In this document: one piece after another, positions 24,894 to 34,900 of the stretch
How positions within the stretch are numbered: the stretch's first letter is position 1
Layout: every line of letters begins with the position of its first letter
Virus record (IMG/VR): IMGVR_UViG_3300047328_000044
Coordinates: 1-59,847 of that record
Strand: one strand, 5' to 3'
DNA length: 59,847 nucleotides
Source: a virus
Translations under genes and position numbers: made by a program
Notes under the pieces: model-generated
What the model was told of the DNA's origin: nothing
What the model saw: the letters and a program-made list of their open reading frames with translations, nothing else
The model's database searches: none

Positions 24894-24957
24894 GGACACC
24901 CTCGACCGTAAGACCGCGCCGTTCGCGTAACCTCCCGCTCCGTATGGGAGGCGCGCG
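24894..24957 (+). promoter_or_regulatory. GGACAC + hairpin leader before the tail operon
   Basis: GGACAC at 24894-24899 lies 64 nt before ATG 24958, and CTCCC-N9-GGGAG (24932-24950) precedes the start. The core GCGGACACC.TCGACCGTAA closely matches the copy at 15431. It is the longest gap in the head-tail block. Confidence 0.45.
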
Positions 24958-25500
24958 ATGAGAGTTCGGTACCAAGGGCCTGCGCTCGAAGTCGAGATCC
25001 GCGATCTGCGCGGACATCGCCACGGCGTGTGGCGCGCCGGCGAAGAGCAAGAGATCGGCCCGGACGAAAAGACGCAATTCCGTCAGTCCGACGGCACGAT
25101 CGTCGTGCGATCGCTGCTCGACTCGCTCTTCTCGTGCGGTCCGGACTTCGTCGACGCCGCGAGCGGAACGAATCCGCTTCACACATGCAATGCGTGCAAG
25201 CAGCCCGCGATGGACGAGTTCTTCGTTGATCCCGGAACGCTCGAACCGATCTACCTTCGCGAAGATCCGCACGACGAGGCGAGTCCGAAGCTCTGCCTCA
25301 CCGACTTCCTCGCGCTCCATCCGGAGTACGAGCGGCTACAGATTGCCGCGGGCGTGCCGGTCGAGATCGTGACGGAAGCGCGCAAGCGGCGAAAGACGCC
25401 GGCGCCCCCGGAGGCGATACCGATGGTGCCTGCGGCCCACTTCGGCGGCGTCGAGCAAGAGCTCGTGCCCGCGTCGCATTCCGATGAGGAGCACGAATAA
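24958..25500 (+). CDS. Hypothetical protein with central CxxC
   Basis: 180 aa from ATG 24958. HTCNACKQPAMDEFFVD in the middle suggests a zinc-binding site; C-terminal 60 aa low complexity. Lies before the tail tube gene. Function unknown. Confidence 0.6.
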   Translation: MRVRYQGPALEVEIRDLRGHRHGVWRAGEEQEIGPDEKTQFRQSDGTIVVRSLLDSLFSCGPDFVDAASGTNPLHTCNACKQPAMDEFFVDPGTLEPIYLREDPHDEASPKLCLTDFLALHPEYERLQIAAGVPVEIVTEARKRRKTPAPPEAIPMVPAAHFGGVEQELVPASHSDEEHE

Positions 25501-26732
25501 TGCCGCTTGCACCAAGTGGGGAACTCACCTCCATCGGCTTCGGCCGCGAGACGACGCCCGGCACGGCCGCGACGCCGACCGTATGGATCCCCGCGGACAA
25601 CGTGTCGTTCGACGGCACGAACGCGTTCAACGAAAAACCGGGCGCGCGCAAGCGCATCGGCCGCACGCGGATGAACACCGGCATGTATTCGGGCAAAGGC
25701 TCGATGGACGCCGAGTGCGATCCCGACAGCATCGGCGCGCTGCTTGCGCTGTTGATGGGCAGCGAAACCGTCACGTCGAATGCGGCAAATCCGTCGGCGC
25801 AAGCCGTCACGACGACCTCCGCGGCTGCGATCCCGATCGGATTCCAAACCGTCACGCCCGTCGCCATGACGAACATCGTCGTCGGGCAATCGCTCACGGT
25901 CGACACGGCGGGCAACCTCGAAGTCGTGCGCGTGCGCGCCGTGTCGACCACGACGTTCTCGGCATATTTCAAGTTCGCGCACGCTGCCGGCGTCACGATC
26001 ACGAACGCCGCGGTCGTCACGGCGTACAACCACACGTTCAACCTCGCGTCCCCGCGACCGTTCTTCACCACACAGATCAATCGCGTCACGGATGCGCGGA
26101 ATTGCGTCGGGAACAAGTTCGCTTCGTTCTCGCTCGCCGCATCCGCAAAGGCGATCCTGTCGGCGAAGTGCGCGACGGAGTATCTCACCGAACTCACGAC
26201 GGGCTCCGTCACGACGCCGGTCTACTCGACGCTCGATGCATTCTCGTACGAGTCGCCGCTCAATCAAGGACTCATCAACGGCGTACAGTCCGACGCGACG
26301 ATTCAATCGTGGCAGGTGGACGTCAACACCGGCCTCGTGACCGACTTCCCGAAGTTCGGCGGCGGTCGCACGCGCGGACAGATGCCCGAAACCGTCACGA
26401 AGGTCTCGGGCAGCGCGGTCCTCGCGTACGAGACCGAGACGATGATGAACGCCTTCTGGGGCAACGTCGGGGGCGCCACCGGCCCGCAGACGATCGTGCT
26501 GCCGTTGAGCCTGTCGTTTCTCTTCTCGGCCGTCGATTGGGTCAACACGGCGGTCCCCTTCTCGCTCACGGTTTCGCTCGGGACCTGTTTGATCACGGCC
26601 AATACGGTGCCGATCAAAGCGGCGAACTATCTCACGCAACAGGTGAAGTGGGAGAATGCCGAGTCGATCAACGGTGCGCAAGACGACGTGATTTTCGTCC
26701 TCACGAACGCCGCCTCGGGCGCGTCGATCTAG
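25500..26732 (+). CDS. Major tail (tube) protein
   Basis: 410 aa from ATG 25500. The opening GELTSIGFGRETTPGTAATP is characteristic of siphophage tube proteins, and the rest is Thr/Ala/Val-rich beta with duplicated tube-like halves. It is followed directly by the tail chaperone pair and tape measure, which confirms the assignment. The size allows extra Ig-like or N/C-terminal domains. Confidence 0.85.
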   Translation: MPLAPSGELTSIGFGRETTPGTAATPTVWIPADNVSFDGTNAFNEKPGARKRIGRTRMNTGMYSGKGSMDAECDPDSIGALLALLMGSETVTSNAANPSAQAVTTTSAAAIPIGFQTVTPVAMTNIVVGQSLTVDTAGNLEVVRVRAVSTTTFSAYFKFAHAAGVTITNAAVVTAYNHTFNLASPRPFFTTQINRVTDARNCVGNKFASFSLAASAKAILSAKCATEYLTELTTGSVTTPVYSTLDAFSYESPLNQGLINGVQSDATIQSWQVDVNTGLVTDFPKFGGGRTRGQMPETVTKVSGSAVLAYETETMMNAFWGNVGGATGPQTIVLPLSLSFLFSAVDWVNTAVPFSLTVSLGTCLITANTVPIKAANYLTQQVKWENAESINGAQDDVIFVLTNAASGASI

Positions 26733-27331
26733 TGCCGAGCGCACGCACACGCGCGCGCGCCGCCGGCGTCGCCGTCGCGATCGAGGCGACCGAACAGCAC
26801 GATCTCGAACGCCCCGACAAGCAGCTCGAAGTCATCGCGCCGCGGAAGCTCGCGTACGTGCTGACGTTCCCGCCGCGAGAGGTTGTGCTCGAGCGCATCG
26901 AAGGCGGCAAGCGTACGCGCGAAACCGTCATGGAAGTCGTCGAACGGCCGATCGAGATCGCGACCGAGGTGACGGTCGGCCAGATGCTGCGACGCGACAT
27001 CATCGACGATCTCGAAGCGTTCTTCCGCCTCATCATCGTCGAGGTCGGCCGCATCGCCCCCGGGCTCGATCCACGGATCGACAGCCGCGCGTACGTCGCA
27101 ACCGCACTCATGCGGGGAAAGCCGCGCATGATGCTGCGCGAGATCGTCGCCCAGATGGCGCGCTACACCGATGTCGAGCCGGACGAGAACGGCCGCGTGA
27201 AGCTGGAACGGCCAACGGTCGAAGCGCTCGAAGTCGGTATGGCGTCGGGCGACCTCTCCGCGATCGGCATGAAATTCTTCATGGACGAACTGGAGAAGCG
27301 CGCCGAAAAAAAAGCGCCGGCGGAGGACTAG
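26732..27331 (+). CDS. Tail assembly chaperone, first (gpG-like) product
   Basis: 199 aa, GTG 26732 in a TAGTG overlap. A soluble, mostly helical protein between tube and tape-measure genes, the conserved slot for gpG. It ends with a run of eight A at 27306-27313, which gives the slippery heptamer A-AAA-AAA in the reading phase needed for a -1 shift. Expected to bind and hold the tape measure during assembly. Confidence 0.8.
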   Translation: MPSARTRARAAGVAVAIEATEQHDLERPDKQLEVIAPRKLAYVLTFPPREVVLERIEGGKRTRETVMEVVERPIEIATEVTVGQMLRRDIIDDLEAFFRLIIVEVGRIAPGLDPRIDSRAYVATALMRGKPRMMLREIVAQMARYTDVEPDENGRVKLERPTVEALEVGMASGDLSAIGMKFFMDELEKRAEKKAPAED

Positions 27332-27519
27332 GGATTGCGACCGCGATTGCGGTCCTCCGAGAAGCCGGCTGGTCGCTGCATGAGATCCACGACATGACGA
27401 TGGCGCAGGTCGATCTCTATCTGCATCTCGCGTCGCGCGGCGAGGATCGACGCGCGGAGCTCATCGGCTATCACGTAACGCACCGCGTCCTCGCGGGCCT
27501 GGGGCTACTCGGTGGCTGA
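27313..27519 (+). CDS. -1 frameshift extension of tail chaperone (gpGT-like)
   Basis: After a -1 slip on A-AAA-AAA (27307-27313) the reading continues through ...GIATAIAVLREAGWSLHEI... to TGA 27517-27519, adding about 68 aa. No start codon with a ribosome site is needed. An 8-bp stem CGGAGGAC/GTCCTCCG (27321-27328, 27352-27359) lies 7 nt after the slippery site. This is the usual way siphophages make the G-T fusion. A base missing in the A-run is the alternative. Confidence 0.8.
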   Translation, partial: SAGGGLGIATAIAVLREAGWSLHEIHDMTMAQVDLYLHLASRGEDRRAELIGYHVTHRVLAGLGLLGG

Positions 27520-30500
27520 CGACAATCTCAACATCAACATCAACGCGTTCGGCGACGACGCCGCGCGCGAGATCCTCGACGTCGTGGCGCGTTTCGAGAA
27601 GCTTCGCGACGCGATGAACGCCGCGGCCGACGCCGGTACGCAGAGTACGTCGAAGATCGTCGAAGGCGCGGGTGAAGTCGCGGAAGCCGTCGGCGCGACG
27701 GCAAGCGCCCAGGCCACCGCGGCGGACCAGATGGTCGGATCGATCCGAAGCGTGTCGGCCGCGCAACAGCAGCAACTCGACGATCTGCACGCGCGGTTCG
27801 CCGCAGAACTGCAAGCGCAAACGGATCTCACGAATCAAGAGATTGCGCTCCGGATCCGGTGGCTCGACAACGAACGCCAGATGGGCCGCATGTCGCTCGA
27901 GGACGAGCAGTCGCGCCTCTCGGAGCTCCTGTCGTCGACCGAGGCGAATTCCGCAGCGCGGATCGCGGCCGAACGCGCGGTGCAGCTCGTCAACGCGGAA
28001 CTTGTGCAGCAGTCGATCGCGGAGTATCGCGCTGAGGCGGAAGCCGGCGTCATTTCCAGCGAGCAGCAAATCAAAGCGCTTCAATCGATTGCGGCCGAAG
28101 CGGAGTATTCGCTCAAGACGCGCATGCTTGCGAGCGACGAGATCGCGCGGATCGAAAAGGTGAACGCGGCCGAGGCGGCTGCAGCCGTGACTGCGGCGGA
28201 GCGTGAGAAGCGGGCCGAAGTGGCGGCGACCGCCGCTGAGATGAAAGAAGAGGCGTACGTCGCGATGGACGTCGGCTATGCCCTTTCCTCGATCGGCGTG
28301 AAGGGCGGCAAGACGCTCGCCGATCTGTCGTATCTCGCGCGCGACTTCTCGGCCGCCGGTGCCGGCATGGTGCTCCAGATGGCGGGCATCGGGCTTGCCG
28401 TCGCGGCCGTCACCGAGACGATCGGGTTTCTCGGCAAGGGGATCAAAGACGCCGAGGCCGAGGAGTCGCAGATGGCGACGATTCGCGCGGCGGTCGAAGC
28501 CGAAGGCGCGTCGTGGGAAGATGCGCGCCGGTCGATCGAGGATTACACGACGTCGCTGCAGGCGAACTCGACGTACTCCAAAGGCGAAGCGCTCGACGCG
28601 ATCAATCAACTCATCCAACGCGGCCTCACGTATCAGCAATCGGAAGAGGCCGTGAGCGCCGCGGCCGACCTCGCCGCCGCGGAGCACCTCAAGCTCAGCG
28701 AGGCGGTCAAGCTCCTCACATCGGCTGAGGGATCGCGCGCGGCCGCGCTCGAGCGATACGATCCGCAGCTCAAGGCGCTGATCGATCGCCATGCGTCGTT
28801 GCATGACATCGTGCTCCAGGTCTCGCGCGACTTCGACGGCGATATGGTCGACGCGCTCAACACGACCGAAGGAACCAGCGAACACCTCGGTCACCAGATG
28901 GACGAACTCGGCGTACACTTCGGCAATCTCGTCAACGGGCCGCTCGCCGATCTGATCGGCGGTCTCGACGCCGTCGTGCAAGGGCTCAACAACGCGATCG
29001 ACGCGACGCAGCGCTTCTTCTCGGCGCAAGCCGACGCGTCGACGATCGCGGGCGTCGGGCTCGACCTCGACGGCGGCAAGAAGGGCGCGGGGCCGTCCGA
29101 CGGAGGCGGCTTCGGCGAGGACGCGGGCGACGATATGTTCGCGCGCTATTCCCATACGAAATCATCGCCCTACGACAATCCGACGGGTCGGCAGTCGGCG
29201 TCGAACGATTCGCACGACATCAGCGAGCGAATCTCGATGGTGTCGGAACTCTACCGTACGAACCGCATGACGTACGACGAGGCGCTGCGCCAAGAAGAAG
29301 AGCTGCGCACCCGCTACAAACTTACGAACGAGCAAGTCAACGAACTCACGATGGCGGAGCTGCGCCTTCAAGACGAACGTGCATCGAAAGAGAAAGCCGG
29401 CGCGCGCGCGGGCGAGGCGGCATATAAGCAGCGGCCGGTCGACGTGCAGCTCATCGGCGACCCGGCTTCGAAGACCGATTCCGTCGTCGCGGGGCAGAAG
29501 ATCCTCGACTCGAACCTCAAGGACCTCACGGCGTCCGAGGATTCGTATCGGCTCGCCGTCGATCTCGCGACGACGTCGGAACAGAAGGCGACGGCCGAGG
29601 CGCAACTCCGTGCGAAACAACAGAACGACGCGCGCGTCGCCGAGTTCGAGCTCACGGCCCAGATCGCGGCGGAGATCGCGCGTCGTAACGAACTGAGCGG
29701 GCAAGAGCGTGAAGCGACGGCGAACGCGACGCGACTTGCCGCCGAACACGATGCGCTGGCCCAGGCGCTCAACACGACGCAGGATCGCTCGGGCGCGCTT
29801 GCGGCTCGCGTCGCCGATCTGCAGAAGCAATACACGACGGCGAATTCGACGTCGACGTCGCTCCGTTCGACGATCGACACGCTCACGACCCAGATCGACG
29901 CGAACACCGACTCGCTCAAAAAGCATCAGCTCGCGTCGGCCGCAGACGAGATCGCCGCCGCGAAGCTCACGCTCGCGTACAACGATGCCCGTGACAAAGC
30001 CGCCGAGAGCCTCTCGGAAGAAGAAGGCACGTTCGGCGTATCGCTCGAGCGCGAGCAAACATATTGGACCGCGCGCATCGCGGCACTCGATCGCGGGTCC
30101 ACGGATTATCTTGCGAAGCTCGCCGATTTCGAAGCGAAGCTCGAAGGTGTCGGCGAGAAGATCCGCGAGCGCGACGTCACGGGCGCGCAAAAATACGGCG
30201 CCGACGCGCAATCGCTCGCCGACGACGAGGCGACCTACGATCGTTCCCTGCAGCAGCAGCTCGCGTACTACGCCGCGCGCTATCAGCAAGAAGTCGCCGC
30301 GAACGGCCAATACAGCGAGCAGGCCGAGGAACTCGCGAAGAAGATCCTCTCGATCGAAGAGGACGAATACAAGCAACGGATCGACGCGCAAAAGCAATTC
30401 ACGCAAGAATTGCAGACGGGCGAAGAGACGCTCGTCGGCGACATCATCGGCAAGCACGAGACGTTGCGCAATACGCTCCATTCGATCTGGACCGATATGG

Positions 30501-31951
30501 TGAATGACTTCACCAAGCAGATCGAAACGATGGTGGTCAAGGGCGCGCTGCTGAGTTCGCTCAACAACGAGATCGCGAAGATGCTCGGCATCGGCGGCAG
30601 CGGTGCTGCGGGTGCTGCGCAGTCGGGCGCGACGAGCGGCGGGCTCTTCGGGTCGTTCTTCGGCTCGTCGGGCGCGACGCAGATCGCAAGCTCGCTACCG
30701 ACCACGGGCGGCGTCACGGGGTTGCTCTTCGGCCCCGGCGCCGTTACGGCGTCCGGTGCTCAGGGCGGCTACACCGGCGCGGGCTCGGGATCGCTCACGG
30801 CGTCTCAACTCGATGCGTATTCGAGCGCGACGGCCGCGCCCGGAAGCGCTTTCGGTTCGGGTGGCGGGGTATCGGTCGGCGGCGGATCGCGCGCCCTTGG
30901 ATCAATCCTCGGCGGCGCCGGATACGGCGGTCTCGCGGCGGGCCTCGACGGCGGGAATGAAACCGGCGGCATGCTCGGCGGGGCGCTCGGCGGGGCACTC
31001 GGCCTCGCGCTTAACGCAAACCCGCTCATCGGTGCCGGTATCGATCTTGCGGCCGGGCTGATCGGCTCGCTTTTCGGCTCGCACACAAACCCGTCAAATA
31101 ACCCGGACGACTACGAATCGCAAACCGGCTACGGCCAGGACGTCGCGGATCTGCAGTTCGGGCAGTCGGGCGCGAACGGATCGTACTACTATCCCGATGC
31201 GTCCGTTGCGAAGTTCGTGGCGCAGATGAACGTCGCGAACGGCTCGATCACGGGCGGCGCGAATCAAGGCATGCAGAGCGTCAATTCGAACGGCACGATC
31301 GCGTCGTCCGGCGGCATCGACGCGGCCGAAATGTGGCTCAGCCAAAATCAAAACGACACGGCGGCGCAACTCGAACAGATGGGCGTGAGCCCGGCGCAGT
31401 TCGCCAACTGGGTGAAGCTCTTCGGAGAGTCGGCGACCGGCAGCGGCCAGTACTCGCACATCGCGGGCGATCCGAACATCGGCGACATCGAGGTCACCGG
31501 CGCGACGACGGGCGGCAACACGAAGACGAATTACTCGTCGCTCGCGACCGCGCTGCAAGCGATCATCTCGGCGAGCAGCAACGGTACGGGCGCCGTTCCG
31601 ACGTTCTCCGTGACGCGCTCATACAACGATCCGTCGATCGTTACGGGGGTCGAATCCACCGGCACGTACACCCCGACCCCGACCAATCTTCTCGGCGTTC
31701 CGGCCGCAGGCTCTTCGACGTCGACCGCGGCTGGAACCAACACCGCCGGTACGAGCACCGCGGGAACGAACGCCGTCGCGGAGGCGCCCGCGGTGAGCGT
31801 GAATATCTACGGCAACGTCGTCGGCCCGAGCGGCATGGACTCGATCGCGCAAGAGATCGGCATCGCGCTCGGCCGGTTCCAAGGCGGCCTCGTTCCCGGA
31901 GCGGGCAGCGGTGCCGGCGGCCGCATGCAACGCTTCACCGGCGGATCGTAA
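27512..31951 (+). CDS. Tape measure protein
   Basis: 1479 aa from GTG 27512. Long Ala/Glu/Gln coiled coils (residues about 20-250 and 560-1010), a hydrophobic patch at about 285-310 (MVLQMAGIGLAVAAV) and a Gly/Ser-rich hydrophobic C-terminal region. It sets tail length; at roughly 1.5 angstrom per residue the tail would be near 200-220 nm. No lysozyme or peptidase motif was recognised. Placed after the chaperones as expected. Confidence 0.92.
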   Translation: MADDNLNININAFGDDAAREILDVVARFEKLRDAMNAAADAGTQSTSKIVEGAGEVAEAVGATASAQATAADQMVGSIRSVSAAQQQQLDDLHARFAAELQAQTDLTNQEIALRIRWLDNERQMGRMSLEDEQSRLSELLSSTEANSAARIAAERAVQLVNAELVQQSIAEYRAEAEAGVISSEQQIKALQSIAAEAEYSLKTRMLASDEIARIEKVNAAEAAAAVTAAEREKRAEVAATAAEMKEEAYVAMDVGYALSSIGVKGGKTLADLSYLARDFSAAGAGMVLQMAGIGLAVAAVTETIGFLGKGIKDAEAEESQMATIRAAVEAEGASWEDARRSIEDYTTSLQANSTYSKGEALDAINQLIQRGLTYQQSEEAVSAAADLAAAEHLKLSEAVKLLTSAEGSRAAALERYDPQLKALIDRHASLHDIVLQVSRDFDGDMVDALNTTEGTSEHLGHQMDELGVHFGNLVNGPLADLIGGLDAVVQGLNNAIDATQRFFSAQADASTIAGVGLDLDGGKKGAGPSDGGGFGEDAGDDMFARYSHTKSSPYDNPTGRQSASNDSHDISERISMVSELYRTNRMTYDEALRQEEELRTRYKLTNEQVNELTMAELRLQDERASKEKAGARAGEAAYKQRPVDVQLIGDPASKTDSVVAGQKILDSNLKDLTASEDSYRLAVDLATTSEQKATAEAQLRAKQQNDARVAEFELTAQIAAEIARRNELSGQEREATANATRLAAEHDALAQALNTTQDRSGALAARVADLQKQYTTANSTSTSLRSTIDTLTTQIDANTDSLKKHQLASAADEIAAAKLTLAYNDARDKAAESLSEEEGTFGVSLEREQTYWTARIAALDRGSTDYLAKLADFEAKLEGVGEKIRERDVTGAQKYGADAQSLADDEATYDRSLQQQLAYYAARYQQEVAANGQYSEQAEELAKKILSIEEDEYKQRIDAQKQFTQELQTGEETLVGDIIGKHETLRNTLHSIWTDMVNDFTKQIETMVVKGALLSSLNNEIAKMLGIGGSGAAGAAQSGATSGGLFGSFFGSSGATQIASSLPTTGGVTGLLFGPGAVTASGAQGGYTGAGSGSLTASQLDAYSSATAAPGSAFGSGGGVSVGGGSRALGSILGGAGYGGLAAGLDGGNETGGMLGGALGGALGLALNANPLIGAGIDLAAGLIGSLFGSHTNPSNNPDDYESQTGYGQDVADLQFGQSGANGSYYYPDASVAKFVAQMNVANGSITGGANQGMQSVNSNGTIASSGGIDAAEMWLSQNQNDTAAQLEQMGVSPAQFANWVKLFGESATGSGQYSHIAGDPNIGDIEVTGATTGGNTKTNYSSLATALQAIISASSNGTGAVPTFSVTRSYNDPSIVTGVESTGTYTPTPTNLLGVPAAGSSTSTAAGTNTAGTSTAGTNAVAEAPAVSVNIYGNVVGPSGMDSIAQEIGIALGRFQGGLVPGAGSGAGGRMQRFTGGS

Positions 31952-34900
31952 GTGGCGGCCGTCGACTTCCGCATTTCGGTCTTTTCGCCGAACGCGCAAA
32001 CGCTCGAAGCGAACGACATTTCCGGCGACGTCATCGCGCTTACCTACGAAGACACGCCGACCGGATGCGGCGCGGGAAAGCTGACGCTCGGGATCTATCT
32101 CGAGGACGTCGACTCCGACGGGTATTATGAGCCGTTCAATCTCGTCGAGATCTCGTCGGGCGACATGCGGCTCGCGACCGCTTGCGCTGCGGGTGCGACG
32201 AAGGTCTATCTCGACACGACAGAGCCACTCGATCGGACCAAGGGCGAAGACGTCCAGCAGCTCTATTTCTACGACGGCACGAACCTCACGATGCGCGTTC
32301 CGGTCGTGTCGATCGGGACCGACGGCGGGGGCGTATACGCGAATATCGGCGCGCCCGACGGGCATCTCGGTAACCCCTCGACGCTCCCGGCGTACGGCGT
32401 GGGAACGATCGTCGGGCGCCGCCGCTACGTCGGACGGGTTGCGCTCGTCTCGTCGCAAGAGACGCGCGATCCCAACGTCACCGTCACGCTCGTCGGCCTT
32501 ACGGTCGCGTGGACGCAAGCCTCCGGATCCGTGACGGCCACGACGTCGGCCAACGTCGACGTCGGAACGGCGCTCTACGACGTGCTCGTGCAGTTCGCGA
32601 CGTCGCACTGGCCGTTCTTCGCGTTCTCGCAAGCGAATTTTCCGACGGTCGGCTACACGTACGCCGATACCCTCACGACCGTCACGATGGACCGCTTCAT
32701 CGCCGACGCGCTCGGCGCGATCCCGACGGCCGATTTCTGGGTCGTGCGCGTCGGCCACGATCGCATTCCGCGTCTCGTGCAAGCGTATATCGCGTCGTCG
32801 AACACGTACGTGTACAACCGCACGCTCCAGCAGGGCGTGACGAACTTCGAGGCCCAACAGGTCCAGATCGACGGCGACGCGATCGCGAACGTGTACAACG
32901 CCGTCACCGTCACGGGATCGAGTAGTGGCCCGAGCGGTCAGCCCATCACGGTCCAGGTGACGGATCCGGCGTCCATTACGGCGCTCGGATTTCAGATCGA
33001 CGGACCGCCGGCATCGAACACCGCGATCACGACCACGGCTGCGGCGTCGACCTACGGCGCGGGCCTGCTCGCGCAGAATTCGCTCGCGAGCGCGACGCTC
33101 AAACTCTTGGTGTGGACGAACGACGACGCACCGGTTGCGCTCTACACAGGCGGACCAATTCGCGGCGACGTGCTGCGCGCGCTCGCGTGCATCACCGTCA
33201 CGAATTTCGACAAGACCGGGATCGTGACGAATTCCGCGCCCGACTCCGTGATCCAATACGGCACGGGCGTCGGCGCGCTCTGGACGAACACGGGCGGTCT
33301 TACGGTGATCGCCGGCGGCGCACCCGACGGGCAGAACGCGTGGAGCATTCCGGCGGGAGCCGGCGGCGGCTTTGCCTTCGGCCCGACGTTTGCGTGCGTG
33401 CCGGGTCAGGTGTGGACCTTCGCGGGCTACATCGATGCGTCGGGCGTCTCGGGCGGCGGCGCTTACAGTAATTACGCGTGGGCGATCGGCGGCTATACGG
33501 CTGGATCGACGACGCCGGTCAATCTCGCCTATTCCGACGCGACCACCGCAACGGGCACGAGCCCGGCGACGACCTTTACCGTACCGGCGGGTTATGTCGG
33601 CCTCTGCATCTACCCGGTGGTCGTCGCTCACTCCGGCGCGACCGGCAACGTCAAATTCTCGCAGCCGAACGTGTGCCGCGGCTCGTTCCTTCGCCCGTAC
33701 GTGCAGAACGCCGCGGCCCCGAACGTCTACGGCCTTCCGACGTCGATCGTCACGACCATCGACGTGAAAACCCAGACGACGAAGCAAGAAGCGCAGTTCG
33801 CTGCGATCGAGCCGGATTGGTCGTCGTATCAGCGCCTTCAGCAGAACCAAGCCGTCACGGCGCTGCTCGCGAACCGCTCGACGCCGCTATCGATCGATCA
33901 ATATTGCGTCTCGGCGAACCTGCGGAATTACACGACGAGCACGTCCACTCTAGGCGTAACGGTACCCGCGTTTCTCGCGCAATTCGCATCGGGGACGCCG
34001 CTCGTCTCGGTCCCCGCGCAGAGCCTAATCTTTCAACCGTCGCAGACCAATTACGTCTTCCTCGAGGCGAGCGGCTCGTCGTACGCGTTTGTCGTCCAGC
34101 AGTCGCCGACGACGATCCCGAACGCGATTGCGATCGGCTATTTCACGACGAGCGCGACTGGTGTCATCGGGTCGTTCTTCACCGCGCCGGTTGGCGTCTT
34201 CCAGGTCGGCTTCGGCAACGTCAATTCCACGACGACGCTGCCCGCGCCGACCTGGAGCGGCACGCCGTCGGTGACGAACGGCGCCGCGATCACGGGACTC
34301 GCGACGGCGGTCGACGCGTCGGTCGCGCTCAACAACGTGCCGACGAACGGATCGGCAGCGCAGATCCTCTGGCTCTATCGGCAGAGCGCGAGCGCGGGCG
34401 GATCGGGCGCGTGGATTCCGTACGAGGCGCAGAACCTCACGCTCGCGACGGGCTCGGTCTACCCGGCGGCCTCGCAGACGCAGACGTTCGAATACGATCT
34501 CAACAACGGCTCGACGTACGACATCGCCATCGCGTACGTCGGGCTCGCGGGCTACGGGCCGCTCTCGATCGTGCAGTCGGGCTTCGTGGTCAGCGCGATC
34601 GGCATTCCGAACGCATACATGCTGGCCGGATCGGGATCGGCACCGGCGGTCACCGGAACGGCGACGCCCACGGGCTCCAATGGCCTGACGGCCGCGATGG
34701 CGCTCGCGTTCACCCCGACGAATCAGCCGACGGACGGATCGCTTTCGCGCATCTCGATCTGGTACACCACGACCGCGATCTCCGGCACGTGGACGTACGT
34801 CGGGTCGTTCCCGGCCTACGGGGTCGGGTCGGCCTCTCCCCCGGCCTCGCACCCGTACACCTTCACTGTCGATTCGCTTGCGAACGGCACGACGTACGGC

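Noticed and set aside
30805-31086. Proline-rich minus-strand protein
   Set aside because: Complement of the Gly/Ser-rich tape-measure tail; composition alone explains the open frame.
31619-33850. 743-aa minus-strand ORF opposite the tail protein
   Set aside because: Arg/Asp-rich shadow of high-GC coding DNA; the plus strand codes clear tail domains.
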